From NCBI GenBank assembly GCA_023260935.1, contig JALQTL010000275.1, positions 1-12,663 of the forward strand: a stretch of DNA of 12,663 nt. The letters run 5' to 3'. Source of the stretch: Paracoccaceae bacterium (GTDB lineage: Bacteria; Pseudomonadota; Alphaproteobacteria; Rhodobacterales; Rhodobacteraceae). The translations under genes and the position numbers were made by a program. Position 1 is the stretch's first letter. Each line of letters opens with the position of its first letter. This document shows, one piece after another, positions 1 through 8,900 of the stretch. The notes under the pieces were generated by a model. That model was not told the DNA's origin, searched no databases, and saw nothing but the letters and a program-made list of their open reading frames with translations.

Positions 1-261
1 GGCGGGGTGAAGCGGCACGGGATCAAGCGGCAGGGCTGACCACGGAAAGGGCACATCGCCTATGCCACCATCGGGCCCGTTCGGCAGGGCACCGACCCCG
101 ACAAACCATGTGCCCCCCGCGCGCCAGGGGTGATTGGCAGATTCAAGCACCTGGCGGGCCAGTGGCAGGGCCGCCCGGGCCCAGGCCGCGATGGCCGGAT
201 CGGGGCCGATCCGCAGCCAACCCGCCTCGGCCAGATGATCAAGATCCGCGGGCGTTACCAA
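1..261 (-). CDS. Conserved hypothetical protein, N-terminal part only (cut by left edge)
   Basis: The minus-strand frame is open from 261 to the left edge (87 codons) and has strong GC3 bias, reading like a real soluble protein. It starts LVTPADLDHLAEAGW and contains GGTWFVGVGALPN around residues 50-62. I chose the TTG at 261-259 because no ATG or GTG start lies in this frame in the visible part and because it overlaps the stop of the upstream permease (TTGGTAA, 7-base overlap), which suggests translational coupling. An AAGG lies about 10 bases upstream. I do not recognise a named family with confidence. The wording resembles a conserved Rhodobacterales protein of unknown function. No signal peptide or membrane segment is visible. 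The start codon is the least certain part, because the frame stays open for some distance into the permease gene. Confidence 0.6.
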   Translation of the reverse strand, partial: MVTPADLDHLAEAGWLRIGPDPAIAAWARAALPLARQVLESANHPWRAGGTWFVGVGALPNGPDGGIGDVPFPWSALPLDPVPLHPA

Positions 262-1073
262 CCCAGAACCTTGCGCAGCATGTTCAACGCCACCAGCGTG
301 ATGAAGATCGCAAAGACGCGCTTGAGCGGTTTGGGGTCCATCGCATGGGCCAGTTTCACCCCAAGCGGTGTGGTGATCAGGGTCATCGCGATAACCAGAA
401 GAAAGGCCGGCAGGTTCACCGCCCCCAGCGTATAGGGCGGAGGACTGGCCACATCCAGCAACAGAAAGCCCAGCACCGACGGCAGTGCGATGACCACGCC
501 AAAGCCCGCGGCCGTGGCCACCGCGCGATGGATCGGGATGTTGTAAAGGCTCATCAACGGGACGCCGAAGCTGCCGCCGCCGATCCCCATCAGCACCGAC
601 AGGAAGCCCACCGCGGTGCCGGTGGCCGTGCGGGTGGCCCCTTTGGGCATTTCCGATCCCAGCCGCCATTCGGACCGGCCAAAGGCCATGTAAAGACCGA
701 CGCAGATGCCCAGAATGCCGAAAATGGCCTGAAGCGTTGCCGATTTGAGGCTGGAGGCCGTCAGCACGCCGATGACCGATCCGGTGGCGATGAACGGGGC
801 CCAGGCCTTCAGCACGGCCCATTCCACCGCCCCCTTGCGGTGATGCGCCATCACCGACCGCACCGAGGTGACGATGATCGTGGCCAGCGAGGTGGCAAGG
901 CAGACCTGCATCAGCTGCGGGCCGCCATAGCCCAGATGTGAAAAGGCATAGAAGAAGGCGGGCACCAGCACGATGCCCCCTCCGACGCCCAGAAGCCCGG
1001 CAATGACACCGGCAATGCCCCCGATCACGGCCAGCAGGGCCACCATGGGAAGAAGCAGCGAAAGGTCGGGCAT
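255..1073 (-). CDS. TauE/SafE (TSUP) family membrane permease
   Basis: A 272-residue integral membrane protein, the usual size for the TSUP (DUF81) family, whose members export or import sulfite, sulfoacetate and related organosulfur or C2 anions across the inner membrane. The two internal half-repeats that define the family are visible: GLLGVGGGIVLVP at residues 26-38 and LMGIGGGSFGVP at 161-172. Each begins a set of about four hydrophobic helices, and the two sets are separated by a polar loop near 132-150. The start at 1073 is supported by a strong GGAGGA Shine-Dalgarno five bases upstream. The frame can be extended to an ATG at 1154, but that adds 27 proline/arginine-rich residues unlike the family N-terminus. 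The gene lies 150 bases downstream of dusA on the same strand and overlaps the next gene. The substrate cannot be assigned. Confidence 0.9.
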   Translation of the reverse strand: MPDLSLLLPMVALLAVIGGIAGVIAGLLGVGGGIVLVPAFFYAFSHLGYGGPQLMQVCLATSLATIIVTSVRSVMAHHRKGAVEWAVLKAWAPFIATGSVIGVLTASSLKSATLQAIFGILGICVGLYMAFGRSEWRLGSEMPKGATRTATGTAVGFLSVLMGIGGGSFGVPLMSLYNIPIHRAVATAAGFGVVIALPSVLGFLLLDVASPPPYTLGAVNLPAFLLVIAMTLITTPLGVKLAHAMDPKPLKRVFAIFITLVALNMLRKVLGW

Positions 1074-1152
1074 GATGTCCTCCGGGCGTTTGGCCCGCCC
1101 CAGATAGCGCGGTCGGACGGCAGGGGCCAGCCCCGGCGACGGGCGCGGATGC

Positions 1153-1182
1153 AAAAGACTGCCGGCAGCTTCATCAGGCCGG
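1153..1182 (-). terminator. Possible weak intrinsic terminator after dusA
   Basis: Read on the minus strand, CCGGC and GCCGG can form a five-pair stem around an 11-base loop. Four bases after the stem comes a TTTT run (CAGTCTTTT). It sits about 40 bases past the dusA stop and before the permease Shine-Dalgarno. The stem is short and the T run poor, so partial termination is the most that can be claimed. Confidence 0.25.
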
Positions 1183-1223
1183 AACCCTTGGGCCCTGCCC
1201 TGCGACGGCGCCCGCTTTCGGCC

Positions 1224-2204
1224 TCAGGCCGCGGCGGCGCGGACCTGATCCAGTGCCCGGTCCAGCAGATCAAGCCCGGCACCGTCGCGGCTGGCGCCTT
1301 CGGACAGGACGCGCCGCCAGTGCCGCGCCCCGGGCCGCCCGGCAAACAGGCCCAGCATGTGCCGGGTGATCTGGTGCAGCCTGCCGCCCGCGGCCAGATG
1401 GTTGGCGATATAGGGCCCCATCGCCTGAACCACCGACACCGGATCAGGCGCAAAGCTGTCGCCCCAAAGCGCATCGGCCCCAATCAGCACGCTGGCCGGA
1501 TCGTGATAGGCAGCGCGGCCCACCATCACCCCGTCAAGCCCCTGTTCCAGCAGGCCACGGGCCTGTTCCAGCGTGGCGATGCCGCCGTTGATCGAGATCG
1601 ACAGATGCGGAAATTCCCGCTTCATCCGCAGCACAAGCGGGTAGTCGAGCGGCGGGATCTCACGGTTTTCCTTGGGAGACAGGCCCTTCAGCCAGGCCTT
1701 GCGGGCATGGATGATGAAATGGGAAACCCCGGCACGGCTGACTTTTTCGATGAAATCGGGCAGCACCTGTTCGGGGATCTGGTCATCTACCCCGATGCGG
1801 CATTTCACGGTGACCGGCACGCGGCTTTCCGCGATCATCGCTGCAACGCAATCGGCCACAAGCCCCGGACGTTCCATCAGCACGGCCCCGAAGCAGCCCG
1901 ACTGCACCCTGTCCGAGGGGCAGCCGACGTTCAGGTTGATTTCATCATAATTCCAGTCGCGGGCAATCGCCGTGGCCTGCGCCAGTTCGCGTGGATCAGA
2001 GCCGCCAAGCTGAAGGGCAACGGGATGCTCGGCATCACTGTAATCCAGCAACCGCGGCCGCAACCCGTGGATCACTGCCGGGGCCGTGACCATTTCCGTA
2101 TAAAGCAGGGTCCGCCGCGTCATCTGCCGGTGAAAAAAGCGGCAGTGGCGATCGGTCCAGTCCATCATCGGGGCGACGGAGAGTCTATGCGAATGATTTT
2201 CCAT
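1224..2204 (-). CDS. dusA: tRNA-dihydrouridine(20/20a) synthase DusA
   Basis: A 326-residue cytoplasmic FMN enzyme that uses NADPH to reduce uridine to dihydrouridine at positions 20/20a in the D-loop of tRNA. The whole family pattern is present: SVAPMMDWTDRH near residues 9-20, the FMN-barrel N-terminus; LQLGGSDP near 65-71; NVGCPS at 92-97 with the proton-donating Cys95; VKCRIG at 133-138; the DusA-type HARKAWLKGLSPKENR at 166-181; NGG at 206-208; and GVMVGRAAYHDP at 225-236 for flavin phosphate binding. Length and order fit DusA rather than DusB or DusC. The ATG at 2204 leaves the usual short lead before the first strand; the ribosome site upstream is A-rich and weak (AAGAAAGAT). It is the first gene of the minus-strand group and is divergent from the giant oxidase gene. 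Confidence 0.97.
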   Translation of the reverse strand: MENHSHRLSVAPMMDWTDRHCRFFHRQMTRRTLLYTEMVTAPAVIHGLRPRLLDYSDAEHPVALQLGGSDPRELAQATAIARDWNYDEINLNVGCPSDRVQSGCFGAVLMERPGLVADCVAAMIAESRVPVTVKCRIGVDDQIPEQVLPDFIEKVSRAGVSHFIIHARKAWLKGLSPKENREIPPLDYPLVLRMKREFPHLSISINGGIATLEQARGLLEQGLDGVMVGRAAYHDPASVLIGADALWGDSFAPDPVSVVQAMGPYIANHLAAGGRLHQITRHMLGLFAGRPGARHWRRVLSEGASRDGAGLDLLDRALDQVRAAAA

Positions 2205-2379
2205 ATCTTTCTTGTCTTCGCCCCGTTGTCCTGCGCTGCCCTTTTTCCGGACGGTGCCTTGATATCACCCGAAGGGCCGTTTTGCGATGCCTCCCGTCGC
2301 ACAGATCGGGGAAGGGAAAAAGACATTGATGACCCGGGCTTGAGTGCTGCGCGCCGATACCACCGGCCCGAGCCGCAGG
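2205..2379. other. dusA upstream region, no gene recognised
   Basis: This short noncoding stretch upstream of dusA has no convincing reading frame with matching codon use. A dusA promoter presumably lies here or further upstream, but I could not pick a clear -35/-10 pair. A loose hairpin (ACGG..CCTT / AAGG..CCGT, then TTTT on the plus strand, about 2251-2284) is imperfect and has no plus-strand gene before it to terminate. Confidence 0.4.
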
Positions 2380-2583
2380 TTACGCTTTGATGCGGTCCAG
2401 ATGCTGCACGATTTTGGCAGGCAGGGCGACGGGCGTTGCGGGCTGCATGACCGGGGCCACCGTCACTGGGGCAGCCACCTGCCCAGCCCGGCTGATATTG
2501 TGGGCGTTGGGTTGTGGCCATGGCGATATCCGACGGCCACGGCAGACAGGGCCGCGCGATAGCACCCTGAGAAAATGCGTCAT
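2380..2583 (-). CDS. Doubtful small ORF (67 codons), possibly frame-damaged
   Basis: An ATG at 2583 with a modest GGAAC eight bases upstream opens a 67-residue frame ending in TAA at 2380. The C-terminal half (APVTVAPVMQPATPVALP then AKIVQHLDRIKA) has codon use like its neighbours. The stretch at about residues 9-24 does not: it uses ATA, CCA and CAA. In the same stretch the next frame reads YRAALSAVAVGYRHGH with strongly biased codons. This could be a small gene with two compensating frameshifts, a decaying gene, or chance. I do not recognise the product. Confidence 0.25.
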   Translation of the reverse strand: MTHFLRVLSRGPVCRGRRISPWPQPNAHNISRAGQVAAPVTVAPVMQPATPVALPAKIVQHLDRIKA

Positions 2584-2598
2584 GGTCGTGTTCCAAAA

Positions 2599-2620
2599 GG
2601 GGGAAACTCTCTGCTCCCCC
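2599..2620 (-). other. Perfect 6-bp hairpin upstream of the small ORF
   Basis: GGGGGA and TCCCCC arms flank a 10-base loop. On the minus strand the stem is followed by TTTT, 12 bases before the small ORF's ATG. It could be a leader hairpin or weak attenuator of that ORF, or simply a chance G-run/C-run pair in a G-rich intergenic region. Confidence 0.25.
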
Positions 2621-2707
2621 GACAAAGGGGCGGCGGGGCCACGGGCCGGGCCGCACCACAGGCGCAAAGCCGCCGATCCATTGGCGTGATTTCCGGGGGG
2701 CGGGGTC

Positions 2708-2747
2708 CGAATCGCCACCGGCCCGCGACTCGAATCGCCCTCGAATC
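2708..2747. repeat. Three CGAATC repeats in 40 bases (GANTC sites)
   Basis: CGAATC occurs at 2708-2713, 2731-2736 and 2742-2747, with start-to-start spacings of 23 and 11 bases, close to two turns and one turn of the helix. The first two copies extend to CGAATCGCC. Each contains GANTC, the methylation target of the alphaproteobacterial cell-cycle methyltransferase CcrM. The cluster lies about 100 bases upstream of the predicted oxidase promoter. It could be a regulator site, a methylation-sensitive element, or chance. Confidence 0.4.
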
Positions 2748-2797
2748 ATCGCCGGCAATGGGGATCATCCTGCCCCTGTTTTTACGCGAGCTACTCG

Positions 2798-2813
2798 CCC
2801 TAAGGTATTAGGG
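2798..2813. promoter_or_regulatory. Dyad CCCTAA-GGTA-TTAGGG, possible operator
   Basis: A perfect six-base inverted repeat with a four-base centre, ending 34 bases before the predicted -35 of the oxidase gene. The position suits an activator site more than a terminator, since no T run follows it and no plus-strand gene precedes it. The cognate regulator is unknown. Confidence 0.35.
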
Positions 2814-2817
2814 AAAC

Positions 2818-2832
2818 AGCGCATCTAGCGCT
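2818..2832. promoter_or_regulatory. Dyad AGCGC-ATCTA-GCGCT, possible operator
   Basis: A second perfect inverted repeat, with five-base arms and a five-base centre, lies four bases after the first dyad and ends 15 bases before the predicted -35. Two adjacent dyads next to a promoter suggest regulated expression of the oxidase operon. The arms are short enough that one alone could be chance. Confidence 0.3.
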
Positions 2833-2847
2833 CGGGTGGCAAGCCGG

Positions 2848-2876
2848 CTGACGCAAAGTCAATTTTCCGCTACAAT
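2848..2876 (+). promoter_or_regulatory. Predicted sigma70-type promoter of the giant oxidase operon
   Basis: CTGACG at 2848-2853 and TACAAT at 2871-2876 are separated by exactly 17 bases, the optimal spacing. They differ from the TTGACA and TATAAT consensus by two bases and one base. Transcription would start near 2883, giving a leader of about 30 bases before the GTG at 2914. This placement excludes the upstream GTG at 2836 as the translation start from this promoter. Confidence 0.55.
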
Positions 2877-2902
2877 CCATTCGCACACTCAACTTTGTTT
2901 CC

Positions 2903-2906
2903 GAGG
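2903..2906 (+). promoter_or_regulatory. Shine-Dalgarno GAGG that decides the oxidase start
   Basis: GAGG lies seven bases before the GTG at 2914, and that GTG begins a textbook signal peptide. No comparable site precedes the in-frame GTG at 2836, whose first 26 codons read like translated leader DNA. Confidence 0.7.
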
Positions 2907-2913
2907 TGAGGCC

Positions 2914-5900
2914 GTGAATTTCAAAGCATTTCTTTTGTCACTTTATGCCCTGACGCTTCCCCTGACCGCCCTGCCCGCCCATGCGCAGGATACGGCCGAA
3001 GGGTCCGACAGCGCGATGAAATGCGTCGCGCGTCACGATCAGGTGAATGCTCTGCTGCAAGACGATCAGCCGCGTTTTGGGCGGACGGTCTGCGCCGATA
3101 TCGTCGCGATGGATCAGATGATCGTCTACAACCGGTTCGGCAGCTTCAACCCCTTCGGGATGATGTATGCGCTGCGCCGTGATGTGGTGAACCTTGATGA
3201 TCCCGTACAGGCTTTCACCGCCGATCAATGCGACAGGCTGAAAGGCGTCGAGGGGTATGGCACCGGCCTTCAGGCAGGGAAAGTGCGGCTGAAGGATTGC
3301 AAGCGCGCCCGGCCGCTGACCCTGCGGGCGAATGCGGGGGACATTCTGCATATCCGGCTGACAAACCTGCTGCGTCCGCTGCAACCCCACACACCCCGGC
3401 CAAGGAACGCCCCGGATTTTTCGCGCGATTTCTGCCACCAGAAACCCACACCCGCCCCCGAAACCCTTGCGGGAATCCTTCGGGCCTGGGTTTCATGGGG
3501 GGATCAATCAGCGTCTGAGCATCGCGAAGTCTCTTGCCCCGAAGTTGCGAACGACAGTGACAGCGAGACGGATTTCGCGCCAGACTGGCCGGTCAGCCGG
3601 GGGGCGAACCTTGCCATTCAGGGCCTGACGGCCTTTGCGATTGTGGATGGCCAGATGGCAGAGGCCCCCGATGCCTGCAAGGGCCTTGGCGCAATCCGGC
3701 CCGGCAGTGTTGTGGATTGCCTTTACATGATCGACCGCGAAGGTCCGTTCTTCATGGCGTCGACCGGCGCCCCGGCAGGGGGGGAAGGCGATGGCGGTTC
3801 ACTGACGCATGGGCTGTTCGGGGCGGTGGTGGCCGAGCCGAAGGGCACGTCATGGTATCGCAGCCAGCTGACGAAGGCAGGATTTGACGAAGCCTTCCCG
3901 CCCGCCACAGATGCCGCCCGCCATGCCCGCGACGCAGCCGCATTTGACGGCGTCGCGCGCTACGAGACAGAGGTGCTGGATGAAATCAGCAAGACCTATG
4001 TTCCCGTCCTGAACATGCTGCGCGCCCTGCAAGCGGATGTCTTTGAACTGGTGCATGCCGATCTGAATGCCATTGTCCACAACCCGAAAGAGCCCGACAG
4101 GACGTTTCGCGAATTTTCAGTTTTCTTTCATGACGAATTGAAAACCTTTTACCCGCGCAATTTCGAAGAGCTGGGCGATTTCGGCGGCGGCCAGTTGCAG
4201 GGGGTGCGCAATGGCTTTGCCATCAACTATGGCGCAAGCGGGATGGGCGATATGCTTCTGGCCAACCGCAAGGGCATTGGCCCCGCGGCAAATTGCGTCG
4301 AATGCCTCTATGAGGAATTCTTCCTGACCTCATGGGCCAATGGCGACCCGGCCTTGCTGGAACAGTTCAGCGACGATCCGTCGAATGTGCATCATTCCTA
4401 TCTGAACGACCGGGTCGTGTTTCGCAATTTCCACGCCGGACCCAAGGAAACCCATGTCTTCCATCTGCACGCGCATCAGTGGTTCGCCGGAAATGACGGT
4501 GGGCGCGGTTCGTATCTGGACAGCCAGACCGTCGCCCCGCAGCAGGGGTTCACCTATGACATCTACGAAGGCGGGCTGGAGGTGTATCACAAGGGCACCG
4601 GCGGCAAGCCCGGCTGGTATGAAACGCTGGGCTCGGGAAACCGCAACCGCACGGTCGGGGATTCGATCTTTCACTGCCACCTCTACCCTCATTTCGCCCA
4701 AGGCATGTGGGAGTTGTGGCGGGTGCATGACGTCTTGGAAGACGGCAGCCGCAAACTGCCGGATGGCCAGTGGGAACCCACCCTGTCGCTTGCGGAAATG
4801 CATCCGGAGGTGCGCGCAAAGAGGCGGCCGGGGTCGGTTCACCGGGTGACGGGGGCGTGGATCGAACCTGCCGATACGCTCTTGCCCAGCAATCTGGGCA
4901 CGCCGATCCCGGCGCTGGTGCCCCTGCCCGGTCAGGCCTGGCCCGTGCTGCCAACCTATCCCGAAGCAGTGGCGAAACTTGGCCCCGATGGCAAGGTTTC
5001 GCCCGATGACAGCGAAACCCCGGATGATCCCGAACCCGTTATGGCCGAATACTTTCCGGGCTATCCTTTCTATATCGCCGGGCGGCCGGGGCACCGCCCG
5101 CCGCAGGCGCCGATGGATATCGCGCGCAAGCTGGATGCCGACGGGCAAACGGTGACGGCGGAATTTCTGGATGGCGGACTGCCGCGCCATGTCATGCTGG
5201 CCGAGTCATCCCGCGCGCTGCCGTTCATCCTGCCCGATCATGTGGCGAAGGCGCTGGATGAAGGCTCTGCCGCAAAGACACTGGCCGATGCCCTGACCGA
5301 CACCGATCTTGCACAGCGCGAGGCACTGCAAAGGCAGGTGGTGGCTTCGGCCCTCGCGTTGGGGGATCTGACGCTGGAATTGAAGAAAGCCACGCTGGAT
5401 CTTTTGCCCTATGACGGCACGGCGCTGGAACGTAGCGGCATGGCCTTTCACCACAAGGGCGAAGCAGACGGCAGAACGCTCAAACTTCTGGCGGCCGATG
5501 GCAGCACATCGACGTTTGATCCGCTGAATGGCGGTTATACCAGTGTGGGCGGCCTGGCCTTTGCCGTGAACGGTGCCGCCCCCAAGCCGGGCGCGCCCTT
5601 CGCCGATCCCTGCGGCGCGCCCGAAGGCTTTGGCGCACTGCGGCGCACGGCAGCCAACGATTACAGTTGGGACTTTGCCGGCAAGCTGCGCCCGGTCTAT
5701 GCGGACCCCAGCCTGACCGTTCGGGCAACCGATGAACAGATCTCGAACTGGGTGCTGTTCCTGCGTGCGCCCGGCTATCCAAAACCCGATGTCTATGCCG
5801 CGGATGACGCCGGCGCTGCGGTGATCGTGCCGCGTGACGATCTGGTGATGGAAGCAGACCCGTTCCTTCTGGGCATCACCGCAACGCGGGGCTTCGGGGC

Positions 5901-8900
5901 GAACGCGGATTTCACGCCCGACCCTGCGGTTGTCGGCTATCGCCGCTATGCCGCATCGGCCGTTCAGGTGGATCTGGTGACGAACCGCGCCGGTTGGCAT
6001 GATCCGCAGGCGCGCATCAATGTGCTGACCACCGCCTCGGACCGTTACAAGGAAGGCTATGGCCGGAACGCTGGCCGGATTTCGCCAAAGATCACCGCCT
6101 CGGAAGAGCCGTTCTTCTTTCGTGCCCTGTCGGGGGAATGCATCGAATTCCGCCACACCAACGAATTGCCCAAGGATCTTGAGCTGGATGACTTTCAGGT
6201 CAAGACCCCGACAGATACCATTGGCCAGCACATCCATCTGGTGAAATTCGACGTCACCTCCTCTGACGGATCGGGCAACGGCTTCAACTATGAAGACGGC
6301 ACCCTTGCACCGGGAGAGATTGCCGCCCGCATTTGCGCGGCCAAGAACACCTCTACCGCCGCCAAGATCACCACAGACCGCAGCCCCGGCGAACGCGCGA
6401 TCCGGGAATGGGTCGGGGATCCGGATCTTGGCGATCTTTGCGTGATGAAGGATGGCATCTGGAAGGTGTCAGACAGCTACAAGCACAAGATCTGGAAACT
6501 GGCCTACAGCAAGTATGGCGATCTGTTCCAGACCACGACACAGCGCTGGTTCGCCGACCCCGTGCTTTCCGATCTGCGCCACGCCGCCCCCGAGGAAGGC
6601 AAGGCCGACAGGACGCTGCGCACGGTCTTCAGCCATGACCATTTCGGCCCGTCCTCCATCCAGCAGCACGGCTTCTATACGGCGCTGGTGATCGAACCGC
6701 AGAACGCCGTGATCTGCAAGGAAACCAACGTGGCCTGCACCGCGGTCCGCAAGGACCGCAGCCTTGTCACCGCATCCGATATGGATGTCGGGGCGCGCAA
6801 GGTGATCGTTGACCTGTTCCCGGTCGAAACCGCCTTGCCCGATCCCGAACGTGTGGCGGTGCATCGTGAATTTGCCCTGTCGATCGCCGATTTCGCCCTG
6901 CTTTACGATCCGCGCGCCGCGCTGACGCCGCGCGATTTCGACCAGCAGATGAACGCCCTGGCCTCTGACAAGGACGAAGCGGCATCCCGCGGGATGGCCC
7001 GCCTGATGTGCGAAGCGCGATATGCAAGCTCTCCTGCCAGGATGAGCGAGCTCTGCGGATCCGGCTTGAAGCAGACGGCAACCTTCTGGCATGGGGCCGG
7101 GAATGACGTACCCCCGGCATGGCTGGCCGAGGGCCGGCCCGGTGATCTTGCCACGCATCGGGCGAACCTTCAGAGCGGGTTGTTCAGCAGCCTGCTGATC
7201 GCGCAAGAGGGCGGCGCGCTGCTTTCGCCCGCTGAGCATCTGGAACACCACCTGAAATCCTTCCGCGCGCGGGCCGCCGGTTTTGCGGGGCCCGATGCCC
7301 CCAAGGCGCGGCTTGCCCGGCCGGTATCGCCCCCGGAGCGGCCGGAAAGCATTTCGGTCGACCACCACGACCCCTATCTGGTGAACTACCGCGGCGAACC
7401 CTTCCCCCTGCGTATCGGCACCAACAGTTCGGATACCGACGATTGCAGGCTTCGGCCACTGGGGTTCTGGGTGGCCGCCCTTGCCACCGGCGTCACCCAG
7501 AATTGCAGGATCAGCGACCAAAGGAAGGGCCCAGCCGGGGATATGGCCAATGTCATGCTGTCGGCCCCGCATGGTGATCCGGTAGTGCCGATCCTGAACC
7601 TGTTTGATGAGGAATCGCTGCAATTCCGCCTGATCCAGGGGGCGCAGGAAGTTCAGCACAGCTTTACCGTCGAAGGCTTCACCTGGCCGCGCAACATCGA
7701 CCAGCGGTTCCCGTCGATGATGCGCGAGATCGATGACCTGACCCCACGCAAGACGCTGGTGCGCCAGTGCCATGAAAGCCATGGCGTGCAATCCGGGCTG
7801 CGCATGGCACGCGAAGGGCGCCCCGATGAATATGCGCGCTGGACACGCTCCGGGTCCGAAGGCTTTCCCGTCGGCTCACCCGAACGCAAGTTCTGGCAAG
7901 ACATGGATCACCAGATTGCCACCTGTTTCAACGTCGATGGCCATATCGCCGCGCAGGAAATCGGGATTTCGGAGCATTTCGAATTCAAGGCGGCCTTCCT
8001 TTATGATGCCGGCATTCCCGGCAGCATGGATCGGATCTCGCGGAAGCTCATGCTACGCAGCCTGAGAGAGGGCGAGATCGGGCGCGATACCGCCTTGGCC
8101 GATCTGGCGCAGCGCCTTGAGGAACTGCAAGCAGCGCTGGATACCCGCAAGACCAGCGATACCCCCTATCACTTCGGATCGCAGGATGCGCTTTGGAACG
8201 GGGCCTGGGGCCTGCTGCGCGTGCATGAACCGGCGGAACACGCGCGGCGTCTGATGGCTGCAATTTCCGCGACAAAGGCCCTGCAAAGGGATTTGCAGGC
8301 GCCCGGGCGGGGCGATGGCCCGCTGAGCAAGGAAGAGCAGCAGCGCTATCTGAACCTTACGTCCGACAGCATCGATGAAGTCCTGAACCGCCCTTTGCCA
8401 CCGTCGCAGCGCAACGAAGCCGGGTCGCCCATCATTCTTGAGCCGCCCCTTGGATATGACCGCACCTTCCCCGACGCCCTTCAGCAGGCCCCCGCGCTTG
8501 TGCCGCTGGACGCCTATCGCCGTGACGAAGCCGTGCAAGACGAGGCACGGCGCCTGCGCGACAGGATCATCGCGACGCAGGGCGATCGGGCAATCCGGGC
8601 CGCGGCGGATTCGGAAAGCGCAGCAGCCATGCCCGTCGAAAGGGGACCGAACGTTGCCCGCTGTGAAGAAACCGCGCCGCGCGTGCATGCCGCGATTGCC
8701 GCCGTGGAAAGCCGCGCCGTCTTTGGCCCCGGCCTTGGCGGCACGCCCTATTCGCCAGAACTGCACGATGAAAACGGGCTGTTCATGGCGCTGGTCGATC
8801 CGCGGCGGCTGATCAACCCCGACGCGCCGGACAGCGTGACCGAAGCTCAGATCGCTTCCCCCTTCAGTTGGCGCGATATCCCGCGTGACAGGGTGCTGAA

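Noticed and set aside
108..941. Long plus-strand ORF of 277 codons
   Set aside because: Antisense to the TSUP permease; its composition is rich in R, G, H and Q with no recognisable domain, as expected for an antisense frame of a GC-rich gene.
2251..2284. Hairpin followed by TTTT on the plus strand
   Set aside because: The stem is interrupted, and no plus-strand gene lies upstream that it could terminate.
1149..2390. Long plus-strand ORF of 413 codons
   Set aside because: Lies antisense to dusA, which is an unambiguous gene; low-complexity composition and no family pattern.
3390..3590. Possible compensating frameshifts in the oxidase N-terminal region, where codon bias weakens
   Set aside because: The frame stays open and the flanking landmarks (GDILHIRLTN and HGLFGAVV) are in the same frame; no alternative frame carries family-like sequence, so a variable loop is the simpler explanation.
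6469..7791. Minus-strand ORF of 440 codons
   Set aside because: Antisense shadow of the giant oxidase, which carries conserved motifs throughout this stretch.
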